IMG/VR virus record: IMGVR_UViG_3300049212_000037
Coordinates: 1 to 20,498 of that record
Reading direction: 5' to 3' (one strand)
Length of the DNA: 20,498 nucleotides
Origin: a virus
Made by a program: the position numbers and the translations under genes. This document shows, piece by piece, positions 4,906 to 12,154 of the stretch. The notes beneath the pieces were generated by a model. The model had not been told where the DNA came from, made no database searches, and saw nothing but the letters and a program-made list of their open reading frames with translations. Numbering within the stretch: position 1 is the first letter of the stretch; every line of letters starts with the position of its first letter.

Positions 4906-5160
4906 ATGTCCAAATACTTCGACCGCGTTGCTGACCTCCGCAACGATCCGTTCTTCCCGTGCTCGCTCGTCAAGGCGCTTTATCTCGCCGCGACCCCGTT
5001 CGTCCGTCGCCAATACGATGATTCCAACTACTACGTTGAAATCTCGTTCAAGGGCCGCGTCCTTGGGCGCGAGGCGCTCCCGTTCAACATGGCGAACGCC
5101 AACCGCATCGGGCACCTTCTCGCCGAGCTCAAGCGCAACACCAAGGGGACGCGCAAGTGA
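4906..5160 (+). CDS. Small hypothetical protein (84 aa)
   Basis: Not recognised. ATG 4906 has AAGGAG 7 bases upstream; a longer in-frame extension upstream crosses the module and is rejected. The protein starts MSKYFDRVADLRNDPFFPCS and has a beta-like block YYVEISFKGRVLGREALPF and a basic end, ELKRNTKGTRK. Its stop overlaps the next start as GTGA, so the two are coupled. Confidence 0.65.
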   Translation: MSKYFDRVADLRNDPFFPCSLVKALYLAATPFVRRQYDDSNYYVEISFKGRVLGREALPFNMANANRIGHLLAELKRNTKGTRK

Positions 5161-5396
5161 CCATCTTCGTGACACGGGGGCCGAGCGCCCCCACCCTTCG
5201 CCGCATCTCGTCCACCCGCTTCGTGACACGCGGGCGCTCGTTCCTCCTGCCGGCGACCCAGCCCCGCGTTGCCGACCCGCTGCCGACCCGCTATGAGCGG
5301 ATCGACGAGACGGCGGCCCAGCGGCAGCTTGTGGCCAGGCGTCGCCTCTTCGCTGCGGGCCTGTTGCCCGACGAAGTTCCATACCGAGGGGAATAG
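5157..5396 (+). CDS. Small Arg/Pro-rich hypothetical protein (79 aa)
   Basis: GTG 5157 overlaps the previous stop (GTGA). The sequence is rich in Arg, Pro and Thr and contains the pentapeptide FVTRG twice (residues ~4-8 and ~22-26), reflecting a repeated CTTCGTGACACG at the DNA level. The C-terminal half is a helix, RYERIDETAAQRQLVARRRL, and ends EVPYRGE. No family recognised. The next start follows after 2 bases. Confidence 0.55.
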   Translation: MTIFVTRGPSAPTLRRISSTRFVTRGRSFLLPATQPRVADPLPTRYERIDETAAQRQLVARRRLFAAGLLPDEVPYRGE

Positions 5397-5398
5397 CA

Positions 5399-5599
5399 AT
5401 GGCCATCGTGATCCCGGACAATATCCCCAACCGCACGAAGTGGTGCCAGATCTGCGGCCGCTACAATGCGTCCCCAGCCGATCCGACCCTCCTTCGTCCC
5501 CTCCTGGCCGCTAAGGGCGTTGCGGACTCGGAGAACAAACTGGGGCAGGCGCACTTTAGCTGCTTGAAGGATCTCCAAGCCGAAGTGGAGGGGGGCTGA
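5399..5599 (+). CDS. Small zinc-site protein (66 aa)
   Basis: ATG 5399 follows GAGGGG (5386-5391) by 7 bases. The sequence contains C16-x2-C19 (TKWCQICGRY) and, about 33 residues later, H52-x2-C55 (QAHFSCL), a plausible four-ligand zinc site. The end is an acidic helix, LKDLQAEVEGG. It is one of three small Cys/His proteins in this region, with those at 2334 and 2699. Function unknown. Confidence 0.6.
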   Translation: MAIVIPDNIPNRTKWCQICGRYNASPADPTLLRPLLAAKGVADSENKLGQAHFSCLKDLQAEVEGG

Positions 5600-5829
5600 T
5601 GGCGGTTGCCTGCTTCATGGCCGAAGGGGTTAGCGTCCAGCGCAACTTCGATCCGCCGAAGCGCGCCTCGCTGCGCGCTTGGTATAACGCGGCAACGAAG
5701 CTGATCCCGGACGCGCCCAAGTATGACCCGGCATTCGAGCGGGGCGTCCTGGTCGATGCCGACAGCATTATCTTCGCCAAGGGCGATTGGAATCTGATGA
5801 TAGCGCGGAGACGCTGGCTGCGGGGGTGA
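5599..5829 (+). CDS. Small hypothetical protein (76 aa)
   Basis: ATG 5599 shares bases with the previous stop (TGATG), and GGAGGGGGG lies directly upstream. The central segment PPKRASLRAWYNAATKLIPD is helical and basic; FAKGDWNLMIARRRWLRG is the C-terminus. No family recognised. It is the last gene before the putative lysis promoter, so it probably ends the early block. Confidence 0.6.
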   Translation: MAVACFMAEGVSVQRNFDPPKRASLRAWYNAATKLIPDAPKYDPAFERGVLVDADSIIFAKGDWNLMIARRRWLRG

Positions 5830-5957
5830 ATTGATCGCCCGCCCTTCGCATCGCGCGGAATCCTCGCCCTAACAAGGCGTTAACGCGGTCAAGGGTTGAC
5901 GAGCTCGCGTTTCGCCCCCTATGACGTCCTCCCATGTGAAGTCATGGGGTAGCCGAG
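5830..5957 (+). promoter_or_regulatory. Putative late promoter P1, palindrome and leader hairpin
   Basis: A gene-free stretch between the early block and the lysis genes. The perfect palindrome GCGTTAACGC (5877-5886) lies 9 bases upstream of TTGACG (5896-5901). CGCCCCCTA (5913-5921) follows exactly 17 bases from the first T of TTGACG, with TATGAC (5920-5925) as a possible -10 at an 18-base spacer. CCCATG/CATGGG (5931-5936 with 5943-5948) forms a small hairpin near the expected start of transcription. The TTGACG...CGCCCCCTA arrangement recurs at 8361-8389 before the terminase genes. Confidence 0.55.
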
Positions 5958-6593
5958 TTGGACGCCACGGTTCAAGTAGCACTAATCGCGGGTGTCTCGG
6001 CTATCGTTGGCGGAGGCCTGTCAACATTCGCCTCCACGTTCTTGTCCGTTAAGGTGACCGGACGCAAGGACGAGGTCGCGCGTTTGGACCAACACGTCAC
6101 CGCGCTGCGAGATGAGCTCTCGCAATGTGAGGAACGGCATGGAGTCCTCGAAACAAGGCTTAGGGCTGTTGAGCAGCGGTCAACCAGTTACTTCGCAATG
6201 TGGATCAAAGACCGCAATGGACGTCTTGTCTGGCTTAATGACAAGGCGTTCCTTACTCTATTCGCCCCGCTCGGATACTCCCGGGACGAGCTCGACGGAA
6301 AAACCTTCCGCGACCTGCTTGACCCTGTGGCCGCCGAAGAGATCGAGCTCCTTGACCGCGCGGCCCTCGCGCATCCTGGACACACTCAGTCAATCCTGAT
6401 CCAGCTGCACCCCGACTTGCCATTCCTGGTTGTTATCAAGGTGGCGGCCATCAGCGAAAGCGGGGAGGTCCAGTATGAAGGGTGCGCCTATAATCCGAGC
6501 GATCCCGAGATCCGTTCGGCGGCGGGGACGCGCCGCCAGATTCTGCAACGCGGCAAGTCCGCCAATCACATGCTCCCCGGAGACGAACAATGA
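5958..6593 (+). CDS. Membrane-anchored coiled-coil PAS-domain protein
   Basis: A 211-residue protein. Residues ~5-30 form one hydrophobic helix (VALIAGVSAIVGGGLSTFAS) followed by Lys/Arg, which predicts a cytoplasmic C-terminus. Residues ~37-74 are a charged heptad-like coiled coil (DEVARLDQHVTALRDELSQC). Residues ~78-185 read as a PAS fold: WIKDRNGRLVWLNDKAF, then GYSRDELDGKTFRDLLDP, an acidic helix and the closing strands FLVVIKVAAI and VQYEGCAY. PAS domains bind ligands or cofactors, or mediate dimerisation. There is no kinase, cyclase or HTH output domain. The start is TTG 5958 with GGGG 8 bases upstream; I see no better in-frame start. It is the first gene after promoter P1 and overlaps the endolysin start (ATGA), so a role in lysis timing or as a holin/antiholin is inferred. 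Confidence 0.7.
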   Translation: MDATVQVALIAGVSAIVGGGLSTFASTFLSVKVTGRKDEVARLDQHVTALRDELSQCEERHGVLETRLRAVEQRSTSYFAMWIKDRNGRLVWLNDKAFLTLFAPLGYSRDELDGKTFRDLLDPVAAEEIELLDRAALAHPGHTQSILIQLHPDLPFLVVIKVAAISESGEVQYEGCAYNPSDPEIRSAAGTRRQILQRGKSANHMLPGDEQ

Positions 6594-7246
6594 ACCGCAA
6601 GCTGATCTTCGACGCGGCAAAGGCCGCCGGCGCGGACTTCAACCAGCCGGGTGCTGTGGACAGGATGGACGCAGCGATCAACCAGGCGCTGACTGAGGCG
6701 CTCGGTTTGCCCACGCTGGTGGCTGCGTCTGTTGCGCTGCCGCCTCGCGTCGGGCTCACGGGTCACCAGGCGTCGGACGCCGCGGTCGAGCTGTTGCACT
6801 CATTCGAGCAATGCCGGCTCACGACCTACCCCGATCCTGGCTCGAAGAACGGCCTGCCGATCACTGGCGGCTGGGGGACGACCCGCGACCATAACGGCAA
6901 GCCCTTCAAGCTCGGATTCACCGCGGATCAGGCATACTGGGATCGTCTCTTCATTCGTGACCTGGCCGAGGTCGAAGCGGGCGTTAACCGGCTGCTCGGC
7001 AACGCGCCGACCACGCAGAACCAATTCGACGCGCTGGTGTGCATCGCTTACAACATCGGACTGGACGAGGATGAGGACACCAAGGCGGAAGGGCTGGGGG
7101 ACAGCACTCTGCTGCGCCTTCACCTACAGGGCAACTTTGCCGGCGCGGCCGACGCCTTCAAGTCGTGGCGCTTCAACGATGGCAAAGAGATGAAGGGTCT
7201 GGTCGCCCGTCGCAACGCCGAGGCCAAACTCTACAGAGGTGGATGA
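6590..7246 (+). CDS. Endolysin, GH24 (T4-type) lysozyme
   Basis: A 218-residue muramidase that cleaves the glycan strand of peptidoglycan. The catalytic domain (~60-218) shows E73 in LLHSFEQCR, D82 in YPDPG and T92 in PITGGWGTT; the E-to-D distance of 9 matches T4 lysozyme, while D-to-T is lengthened by a short insert. Typical downstream motifs are NQFDALVCIAYNIG, which is near canonical, and GLVARRNAEAKLY at the end. Residues 1-55 form an extra helical N-terminal region (LIFDAAKAAGADFNQPGAVD) that resembles a small cell-wall-binding or alignment module. There is no signal peptide or SAR helix, so export needs a holin. GGAG lies 7 bases before ATG 6590; ATGA overlap with the PAS gene. Confidence 0.92.
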   Translation: MNRKLIFDAAKAAGADFNQPGAVDRMDAAINQALTEALGLPTLVAASVALPPRVGLTGHQASDAAVELLHSFEQCRLTTYPDPGSKNGLPITGGWGTTRDHNGKPFKLGFTADQAYWDRLFIRDLAEVEAGVNRLLGNAPTTQNQFDALVCIAYNIGLDEDEDTKAEGLGDSTLLRLHLQGNFAGAADAFKSWRFNDGKEMKGLVARRNAEAKLYRGG

Positions 7247-7704
7247 TGGAAAAGGTCGCAGCATTCTTCCGTTGGCTCGGGACGCCCATCCGGGCGATCC
7301 GCGGTCTGTTTCCGTTCACCTATGACGGGCGCCAGACGCTGATCTATCTCATGTGCGCGCTGTCCGCCCCGGTGCTCACTCTGGCGGTCATGTATCTGAC
7401 CGAGAAGGCGGCGGACGCGAACCAATGGCCCGAGCACCGCGAGCTCGCCCGGATCGTGGCCTACTCGCTTCTCGTCTCGGTCTGCGCCTTCTCCATGTTT
7501 GTCGCCTTCCGCACCCTGAGCCTCGGTTCCAAGGACGGCCTGCTCAACCTGAGCAGCAAGGACACGCCGCCGCCTGATCCTGTTCTCGCTGCCAAGCATA
7601 TTGAGGACAAGGTGGCGACAGCCGCCAAAGAGGCAGTTGCCGATGTAGCGGTCGCTGCCGCACAACCAGCGCCCAACACGAACCCAGCAGGGGAACCGCT
7701 ATGA
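7246..7704 (+). CDS. Putative holin, two transmembrane helices
   Basis: A 152-residue protein with two hydrophobic helices (~27-48 LIYLMCALSAPVLTLAVMYL and ~65-88 IVAYSLLVSVCAFSMFVAF) separated by a charged loop with EKAADANQWPEHREL, then an Ala/Pro-rich hydrophilic tail of about 60 residues. A two-helix membrane protein between the endolysin and Rz is the usual position of a holin. ATG 7246 is preferred because AGAGG ends 6 bases upstream; ATG 7243 is immediately before it in frame and overlaps the endolysin stop. The stop overlaps the Rz start (ATGA). The long tail is unusual for a small holin, so a lysis-associated membrane protein is the alternative. Confidence 0.7.
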   Translation: MEKVAAFFRWLGTPIRAIRGLFPFTYDGRQTLIYLMCALSAPVLTLAVMYLTEKAADANQWPEHRELARIVAYSLLVSVCAFSMFVAFRTLSLGSKDGLLNLSSKDTPPPDPVLAAKHIEDKVATAAKEAVADVAVAAAQPAPNTNPAGEPL

Positions 7705-8072
7705 TCGCCGCACTCGCCCTCAAGTTTGGCCTGACCGAGAAGGCCGTTCGGATCGCGCTAGCGATCATCGCGGTCCTTGTGGTCATCGGCGCATTCTATG
7801 CCGTGCTCGACGCTTACGGCGATTCCAAGTTCGAGCAGGGCGAACAACATGCCGACCAGGCTTGGAAGGATGCCTCCAATGAGCTGGTGCAGTCGTCGCT
7901 CGAAGCGGGGACGAAGGCCGACAAGGCCGCGGCAGCGCGTCAACTGGAATACGCCGCTGAGGTCGAGGCCGAGAAGGAGAAGATTGATGAAGCGGTTTTG
8001 CATGGGACTAGCCCTCTTGACGTCCTGTTCCCTAGCACTGGCAGCGTGCCAGCCGGAACGAATAGCAACTAG
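7701..8072 (+). CDS. Rz: i-spanin (Rz-like)
   Basis: A 123-residue inner-membrane spanin subunit. The N-terminal anchor is at ~17-38 (VRIALAIIAVLVVIGAFYAV), followed by a long charged helical periplasmic domain (FEQGEQHADQAWKDASNELV, then KAAAARQLEYAAEVEAEKEK). This is the standard Rz plan, in which coiled coils bridge to the outer-membrane lipoprotein and fuse the membranes at the last step of lysis. The 3' quarter contains the start of Rz1 in the +1 frame, which is the classic nested arrangement. ATG 7701 overlaps the holin stop. Confidence 0.85.
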   Translation: MIAALALKFGLTEKAVRIALAIIAVLVVIGAFYAVLDAYGDSKFEQGEQHADQAWKDASNELVQSSLEAGTKADKAAAARQLEYAAEVEAEKEKIDEAVLHGTSPLDVLFPSTGSVPAGTNSN

Positions 8073-8349
8073 CCTCCCCATCCCGCCCGAGCGAATGGAT
8101 TGCGTCAAGACGTCAAAGCGCCCCGCCCTTCCGCCCGAGTATTCGATTGACTGGGTGCGCGTCGGCCAGGCGGCGACCGTTCCCGAGGCGCTTTCCCGCG
8201 CTAAGGAGGAGGTCGCCAAGTTCGTTGCGACGATCCGGGGCCGCGAGGGCCGGGTCGCCGGTTACATCCTCGAAGTCGAGGGCGAGCTTTTCGCTTGCTC
8301 CAATGATGCCTCCTGGCTTCGTGACTGGCAGGCCAAAGTCGCTAAGTGA
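7987..8349 (+). CDS. Rz1: o-spanin lipoprotein (Rz1-like), overlapping Rz
   Basis: A 120-residue lipoprotein from ATG 7987 in a different frame from Rz. It has a basic start MKRF, a hydrophobic segment GLALLTSCSLALAAC and a lipobox L18-A19-A20-C21, so processing should leave lipidated C21. The early mature part is Pro-rich (TSLPIPPERMD). AAGGAG (7974-7979) lies 7 bases upstream, inside the Rz coding region. The first 86 bases overlap Rz, and the rest extends beyond it. Classical Rz1 proteins have short mature parts of about 40 residues; this one has about 100, with an extra C-terminal region (FVATIRGREGRVAGYILEVE). Two further Cys (C39 and one in FACSN) could form a disulfide. Confidence 0.82.
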   Translation: MKRFCMGLALLTSCSLALAACQPERIATSLPIPPERMDCVKTSKRPALPPEYSIDWVRVGQAATVPEALSRAKEEVAKFVATIRGREGRVAGYILEVEGELFACSNDASWLRDWQAKVAK

Positions 8350-8360
8350 CTTGACAAAGG

Positions 8361-8416
8361 GGGTTGACGCCGGCAGGCATCGCCCCCTAATTCTCACGCA
8401 GGCGGGAAGTTCCCGC
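8361..8416 (+). promoter_or_regulatory. Putative late promoter P2 with dyad at the start site
   Basis: GGGTTGACG (8361-8369) and TCGCCCCCTA (8380-8389) are identical in sequence and spacing to 5893-5901 and 5912-5921. The possible -10 TAATTC (8388-8393) is a poor sigma-70 match. A near-perfect dyad GCGGGAA-G-TTCCCGC (8402-8416) lies where transcription would start. The element fills the 99-base gap between the spanin and terminase genes and should drive the packaging and head genes. Confidence 0.55.
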
Positions 8417-8448
8417 ATAGGGCAGTGCCCGAACGCGGAGCAAAAGTT

Positions 8449-9072
8449 GTGTTGGCGAAACCTTGGGAGAAGAAGGGTTCATCCCCGGTCATAGAGGACG
8501 CGATAGCGGACCAGACCCACGCCCCTTGGCATCCCAAGCCAGCAAAGGTGGCGCCTGAGATCAAGGCCGCCGCCCGTGAGAAAGACATCCGAAACGAGAG
8601 AACTCGCAATGTCACCCCGGCAGCGGTCTTCAAGCGGCAGGAGTTCGCCAAGTCGTATCTGATCGACTTCGACCCGACAATGGCCGCGCTCAGGTGCGGC
8701 CTCGCTGATCCAGAGGACATTGACAACGCGCGAACGCTCGGCTGGTATTACTATCGCCAGCCCGAGACGCTGGCCGCCATCCAAGCCTTTAGCGCGACCC
8801 TTGAGAATGACAAGATCGTCTCCCGTGAGCGCGTGCTGATGGGCCTGCTCGAAGAGGCCAACTACCGCGGCCTCGGTGCGTCCCATTCCGCCCGCGTCGC
8901 CGCATGGGGCAAGATCGCTCAGATGCTCGGCGCAGAGAAGCCTGCCGACACGCCCGACCCGGCGAAGGTGCGCGGGGGCGTCATGCTGATCCCGATGGCG
9001 CAGTCCATCGAAGATTGGGAGCAGGCGGCAACCAGCTCGCAGGCGCAACTCAAGTCCGCAGTCCGCCAGTGA
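8449..9072 (+). CDS. terS: Terminase small subunit
   Basis: A protein of about 207 residues that recognises phage DNA for packaging. The core matches the TerS plan: TPAAVFKRQEFAKSYLIDFD followed by PTMAALRCGL, a helix-turn-helix-like start in which T-x-AA is typical, then a -P-x-LAAIQAF segment, the ERVLMGLLEEA helix and RVAAWGKIAQMLG for oligomerisation. GTG 8449 has GGAG 8 bases upstream; GTG 8425 in frame is the alternative but has no well-spaced SD. It is immediately followed by the large subunit through a GTGA overlap, the usual order. Confidence 0.82.
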   Translation: MLAKPWEKKGSSPVIEDAIADQTHAPWHPKPAKVAPEIKAAAREKDIRNERTRNVTPAAVFKRQEFAKSYLIDFDPTMAALRCGLADPEDIDNARTLGWYYYRQPETLAAIQAFSATLENDKIVSRERVLMGLLEEANYRGLGASHSARVAAWGKIAQMLGAEKPADTPDPAKVRGGVMLIPMAQSIEDWEQAATSSQAQLKSAVRQ

Positions 9073-10583
9073 ACGCCCCCGCCGACCTTAACGTGGTCTG
9101 GAAGCCTTTGGCGGGCTCGCAGGCGCTTGCCATGTCCTGCCCGGCGCACACCCTGCTCTACGAAGGCACGCGCGGCCCGGGCAAGACGGACGCGCAGCTC
9201 ATGGCGTTCCGGAAGAACGTGGGCCTCGGTTATGGGCGCTTCTGGCGCGGCGTCATCTTCGACCGCGAATATAAGAACCTGGACGACCTCGTCTCGAAGG
9301 CGTTGCGCTGGTTCCCTCAGTTCAATGACGGGGCGCGCTGGTTGTCGAGCAATAGCGACTACAAGTGGGTCTGGCCGACAGGCGAAGAGCTGCTGTTCCG
9401 CCAGATCAAGCGCGACGCCGACTACTGGAACTATCACGGCGCGGAGTTCCCATTCATCGGGTGGAACGAGCTCAGCAAGTATCCGATGCCCACGCTCTTT
9501 GACGCCATGATGTCCTGCAACCGCTCGTCCTTCCGGCCTGTGGACCATCCGCTCATCACCCCCGGCGATCCCGAGCTTCGCTACCTGCCGGACATCCCCT
9601 TGGTTGTCTTTGCGACGACCAATCCGTATGGCCCGGGTCACAACTGGGTCAAGAAGCGGTTTATTGACGTTGCCGAACCGGGCCAGCTGGTGCGGCGGGT
9701 GATGAACGTCTTTAACCCCCGGACGCAGATGCGGCAGGACATCGTCAAGTATCAGGTTCGGATCTTCGGCTCATACAAAGAGAACATCTACCTGTCACCT
9801 GAGTATGTGGCCGAGCTCGAAAGCATCCGCGACGAGAACAAGCGGCGCGCGTGGCTGTGGGGAGATTGGGACATTGTCGCCGGCGGCGCATTGGATGACG
9901 TCTGGCGACAGGACGTCCACAAGATGCCGCGGTTCAAGGTGCCGAAGACTTGGCGCGTTGATCGGTCGATGGACTGGGGCTCAACGCACCCGTTCTCCGT
10001 GGGCTGGTGGGCCGAGGCGAACGGCGAGGAAGCGACCCTGCCCGATGGCACGACCTTCTGCCCGCCGCCCGGGACGCTCATTCGCATCAACGAGTGGTAT
10101 GGCACCAACGGACATCCAAACGAAGGTTTGAAGATGTCCGCTAAGAACGTCGCCAAGGGGATCGTCGAGCGTGAGGCGATCATGCTCCAGCAGGGCTGGA
10201 TCGCTGCCAAGGTGCATCCTGGCCCGGCCGACAACCAAATCTATGACGTGACCGAAAAGGACACGGACACCATCGGCAAGAAGATGGAGGACGAGGGCGT
10301 CATCTGGACGCGGTCCGACAAGTCGCCTGGCTCACGCATCAACGGCCTCCAGTTGGTCCGCGACCGCCTCGAAGCTTCGATTGACAGGCAAGGGCCAGGT
10401 TTATATGTTACCGAGAATTGCCGCGACTGGATTAGCCTTGTGCCGATCCTGCCGCGCGACGAAAAGAACCAAGATGACGTTGACACGGATGCCGAGGACC
10501 ACCCTTACGATGATACTCGCTACCGCGTTCTCGCCAGTGATAACCGGACGGCCACGGAGATCCCCGTGGCGTTCCTGCGCTAA
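9069..10583 (+). CDS. terL: Terminase large subunit
   Basis: A 504-residue packaging motor with an N-terminal ATPase and C-terminal nuclease. Walker A is GTRGPGKT (residues 33-40), the Walker B-like FIGWNE has its acid at E134, and a coupling motif VVFATTNPYG follows. The nuclease acids are D302 (SMDWGSTHP), D388 (HPGPADNQ) and D481 (HPYDDTRY), in the expected order and spacing. GTG 9069 overlaps the stop of the small subunit. The same frame is open upstream to 8904, but that part overlaps TerS in another frame and is not coding. The product feeds DNA into the portal encoded next. Confidence 0.95.
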   Translation: MNAPADLNVVWKPLAGSQALAMSCPAHTLLYEGTRGPGKTDAQLMAFRKNVGLGYGRFWRGVIFDREYKNLDDLVSKALRWFPQFNDGARWLSSNSDYKWVWPTGEELLFRQIKRDADYWNYHGAEFPFIGWNELSKYPMPTLFDAMMSCNRSSFRPVDHPLITPGDPELRYLPDIPLVVFATTNPYGPGHNWVKKRFIDVAEPGQLVRRVMNVFNPRTQMRQDIVKYQVRIFGSYKENIYLSPEYVAELESIRDENKRRAWLWGDWDIVAGGALDDVWRQDVHKMPRFKVPKTWRVDRSMDWGSTHPFSVGWWAEANGEEATLPDGTTFCPPPGTLIRINEWYGTNGHPNEGLKMSAKNVAKGIVEREAIMLQQGWIAAKVHPGPADNQIYDVTEKDTDTIGKKMEDEGVIWTRSDKSPGSRINGLQLVRDRLEASIDRQGPGLYVTENCRDWISLVPILPRDEKNQDDVDTDAEDHPYDDTRYRVLASDNRTATEIPVAFLR

Positions 10584-10594
10584 GGGGACCACCA

Positions 10595-12154
10595 ATGGGC
10601 GTTGAATCTGTCCGCAAGGAGCTTACTGATCGACTGCCCGACTACGAGCTCGTCCGAGACGTGGTCGCGGGATCGCGGGCGGTCAAGGCGAAGAAGGAGA
10701 AATACCTTCCGCATCCTGACCCGCTCGACACGTCCAAGGCCGGACAGCTGCGCTACCAGGACTACATCGCTCGGGCCGTGTTCTATCCGGCGACGGGGCG
10801 CACGTTGCGCGGGCTCGTCGGCATGGTATTCGACAAAGACCCGGCCATTGAAATCCCCGACCGCCTCAAGCCTGTGGTCATGGACGCGGCAGGCGATGGC
10901 ATGCACATCGACCAGCAGGCCAAGAAGACGCTCAATGACGTGGTCGGCATCGGGCGCCGCGGCCTCTTCACCGACTACCCGGAAACCGCTGGCCCGACGA
11001 CCATAGCGCAGCAGAACGCCGGCGACGTGCGTCCGACCATCCTGACCGTCGAAGCCGAGAACATTATCAACTGGCGCTTCGAGACGTTCGGCAGCCGCAA
11101 GCTGTTGACGCTGGTGGTCATCAAAGAGCGTTATGTCAAGACGGATGACGGCTTCGAGGCGGAGGAGGACACGCGCTACCGCGTCTTGCGCCTGACCCGC
11201 CAGCCGAACGGCGGGCGCGTCTATACGCAAGAGCTGTGGGAGGGCTCGGATTCCGCGCCGACCCGCACGTTCACGCCCAAGGACGGGGCAGGCAAGACGT
11301 GGGACGAGATTCCTTTCGAGTTTGTCGGCGCGCTGAACAACGAACCGAGCGTTGACGACCCGCCCCTGCTCGACCTGGCCGAGCTCAACAAGCATCACTA
11401 CCAAAACAGCGCCGACTACGAAGAGTCGGTCTTCCTGGTCGGGCAGCCGACCCCGGTGTTCGCCGGGCTCACGAAGGACTGGGTCACCACCGTGTTCCGC
11501 GAAGAGGCGGATGACGGGCATGGCGGCGTCCGGGTTGAGAACAAGGTGCGCCTCGGCTCGCGTGCCGCGGTGCCCCTGCCGGAAGGCGGAACGGCGACCC
11601 TGCTCCAGGCCGATCCGAACACCATGGCTTTCGAGGCCATGGAGCACAAAGAAAAGCAGATGATTGCGCTTGGCGCCAAGCTGATCGAGAACACAGGCAC
11701 GCAGCAGACGGCGACCGAAGCCTCGCTGGACGCCGTGCTCGACAACTCGGTCCTTGCCACCGCGGCGAACAACGTGTCCACGGGATACCGTAAGTCCCTG
11801 CAATGGGCTTGGCGCTACATGACGGGCCAGGTTGTGGACGATGATAAGATCATCGACTACAAGCTCAACACCGACTTCGCCGGCAAGCTGTTGTCCGCTC
11901 AGGATCGCCAGCAGATCATCCAAGCGTGGCAGAACCGGGCGATCACTTACACCGAGATGCGCTGGAATATGCGCCGGACGGGTGTCGCCTATCTCACCGA
12001 CGATGAAGCGAAGGCCGAGTCCGACAGCGAGCGGGAAGAGAGCATCGCTTTCGAGGCCGACGCTGCCGGCGCGCTCGCCGAGGCGACAGGCAATTCCGCG
12101 CCGCAGGACGGTCCGCCACAGAAGGGCAAGCCCCCAGTCAAGAAGGCCAAGTAA
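10595..12154 (+). CDS. Portal protein, DUF4055-like
   Basis: A 519-residue dodecameric-type vertex protein through which DNA enters and leaves the head. The start (YLPHPDPLDTSKAGQLRYQD, then YIARAVFYPATGRTLRGLVG MVF in sequence) is characteristic of the DUF4055 portal group; length is as expected. A helical QTATEASLD...VLATAANNVS region and an acidic C-terminal tail (DSEREESIAFEADAAGALAE) follow. AAGGGG, partly formed by the TAA stop of TerL, lies 7 bases before ATG 10595. Order TerL-portal-MuF-scaffold-capsid supports the call. Confidence 0.92.
   Translation: MGVESVRKELTDRLPDYELVRDVVAGSRAVKAKKEKYLPHPDPLDTSKAGQLRYQDYIARAVFYPATGRTLRGLVGMVFDKDPAIEIPDRLKPVVMDAAGDGMHIDQQAKKTLNDVVGIGRRGLFTDYPETAGPTTIAQQNAGDVRPTILTVEAENIINWRFETFGSRKLLTLVVIKERYVKTDDGFEAEEDTRYRVLRLTRQPNGGRVYTQELWEGSDSAPTRTFTPKDGAGKTWDEIPFEFVGALNNEPSVDDPPLLDLAELNKHHYQNSADYEESVFLVGQPTPVFAGLTKDWVTTVFREEADDGHGGVRVENKVRLGSRAAVPLPEGGTATLLQADPNTMAFEAMEHKEKQMIALGAKLIENTGTQQTATEASLDAVLDNSVLATAANNVSTGYRKSLQWAWRYMTGQVVDDDKIIDYKLNTDFAGKLLSAQDRQQIIQAWQNRAITYTEMRWNMRRTGVAYLTDDEAKAESDSEREESIAFEADAAGALAEATGNSAPQDGPPQKGKPPVKKAK

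Noticed and set aside
5157-5240. Repeated CTTCGTGACACG as a possible DNA site or recombination repeat
   Set aside because: Both copies are in frame in the same coding region and encode FVTRG; only two copies exist, so a local duplication is enough.
8016-8036. TTGACG box with downstream TTCCCTAG
   Set aside because: Inside the Rz/Rz1 overlap, with different spacing and no CGCCCCCTA block.
8904-9068. Upstream extension of the large terminase frame
   Set aside because: It overlaps the small terminase in another frame and its translation is Arg-rich nonsense; GTG 9069 with GTGA overlap fits the family length.
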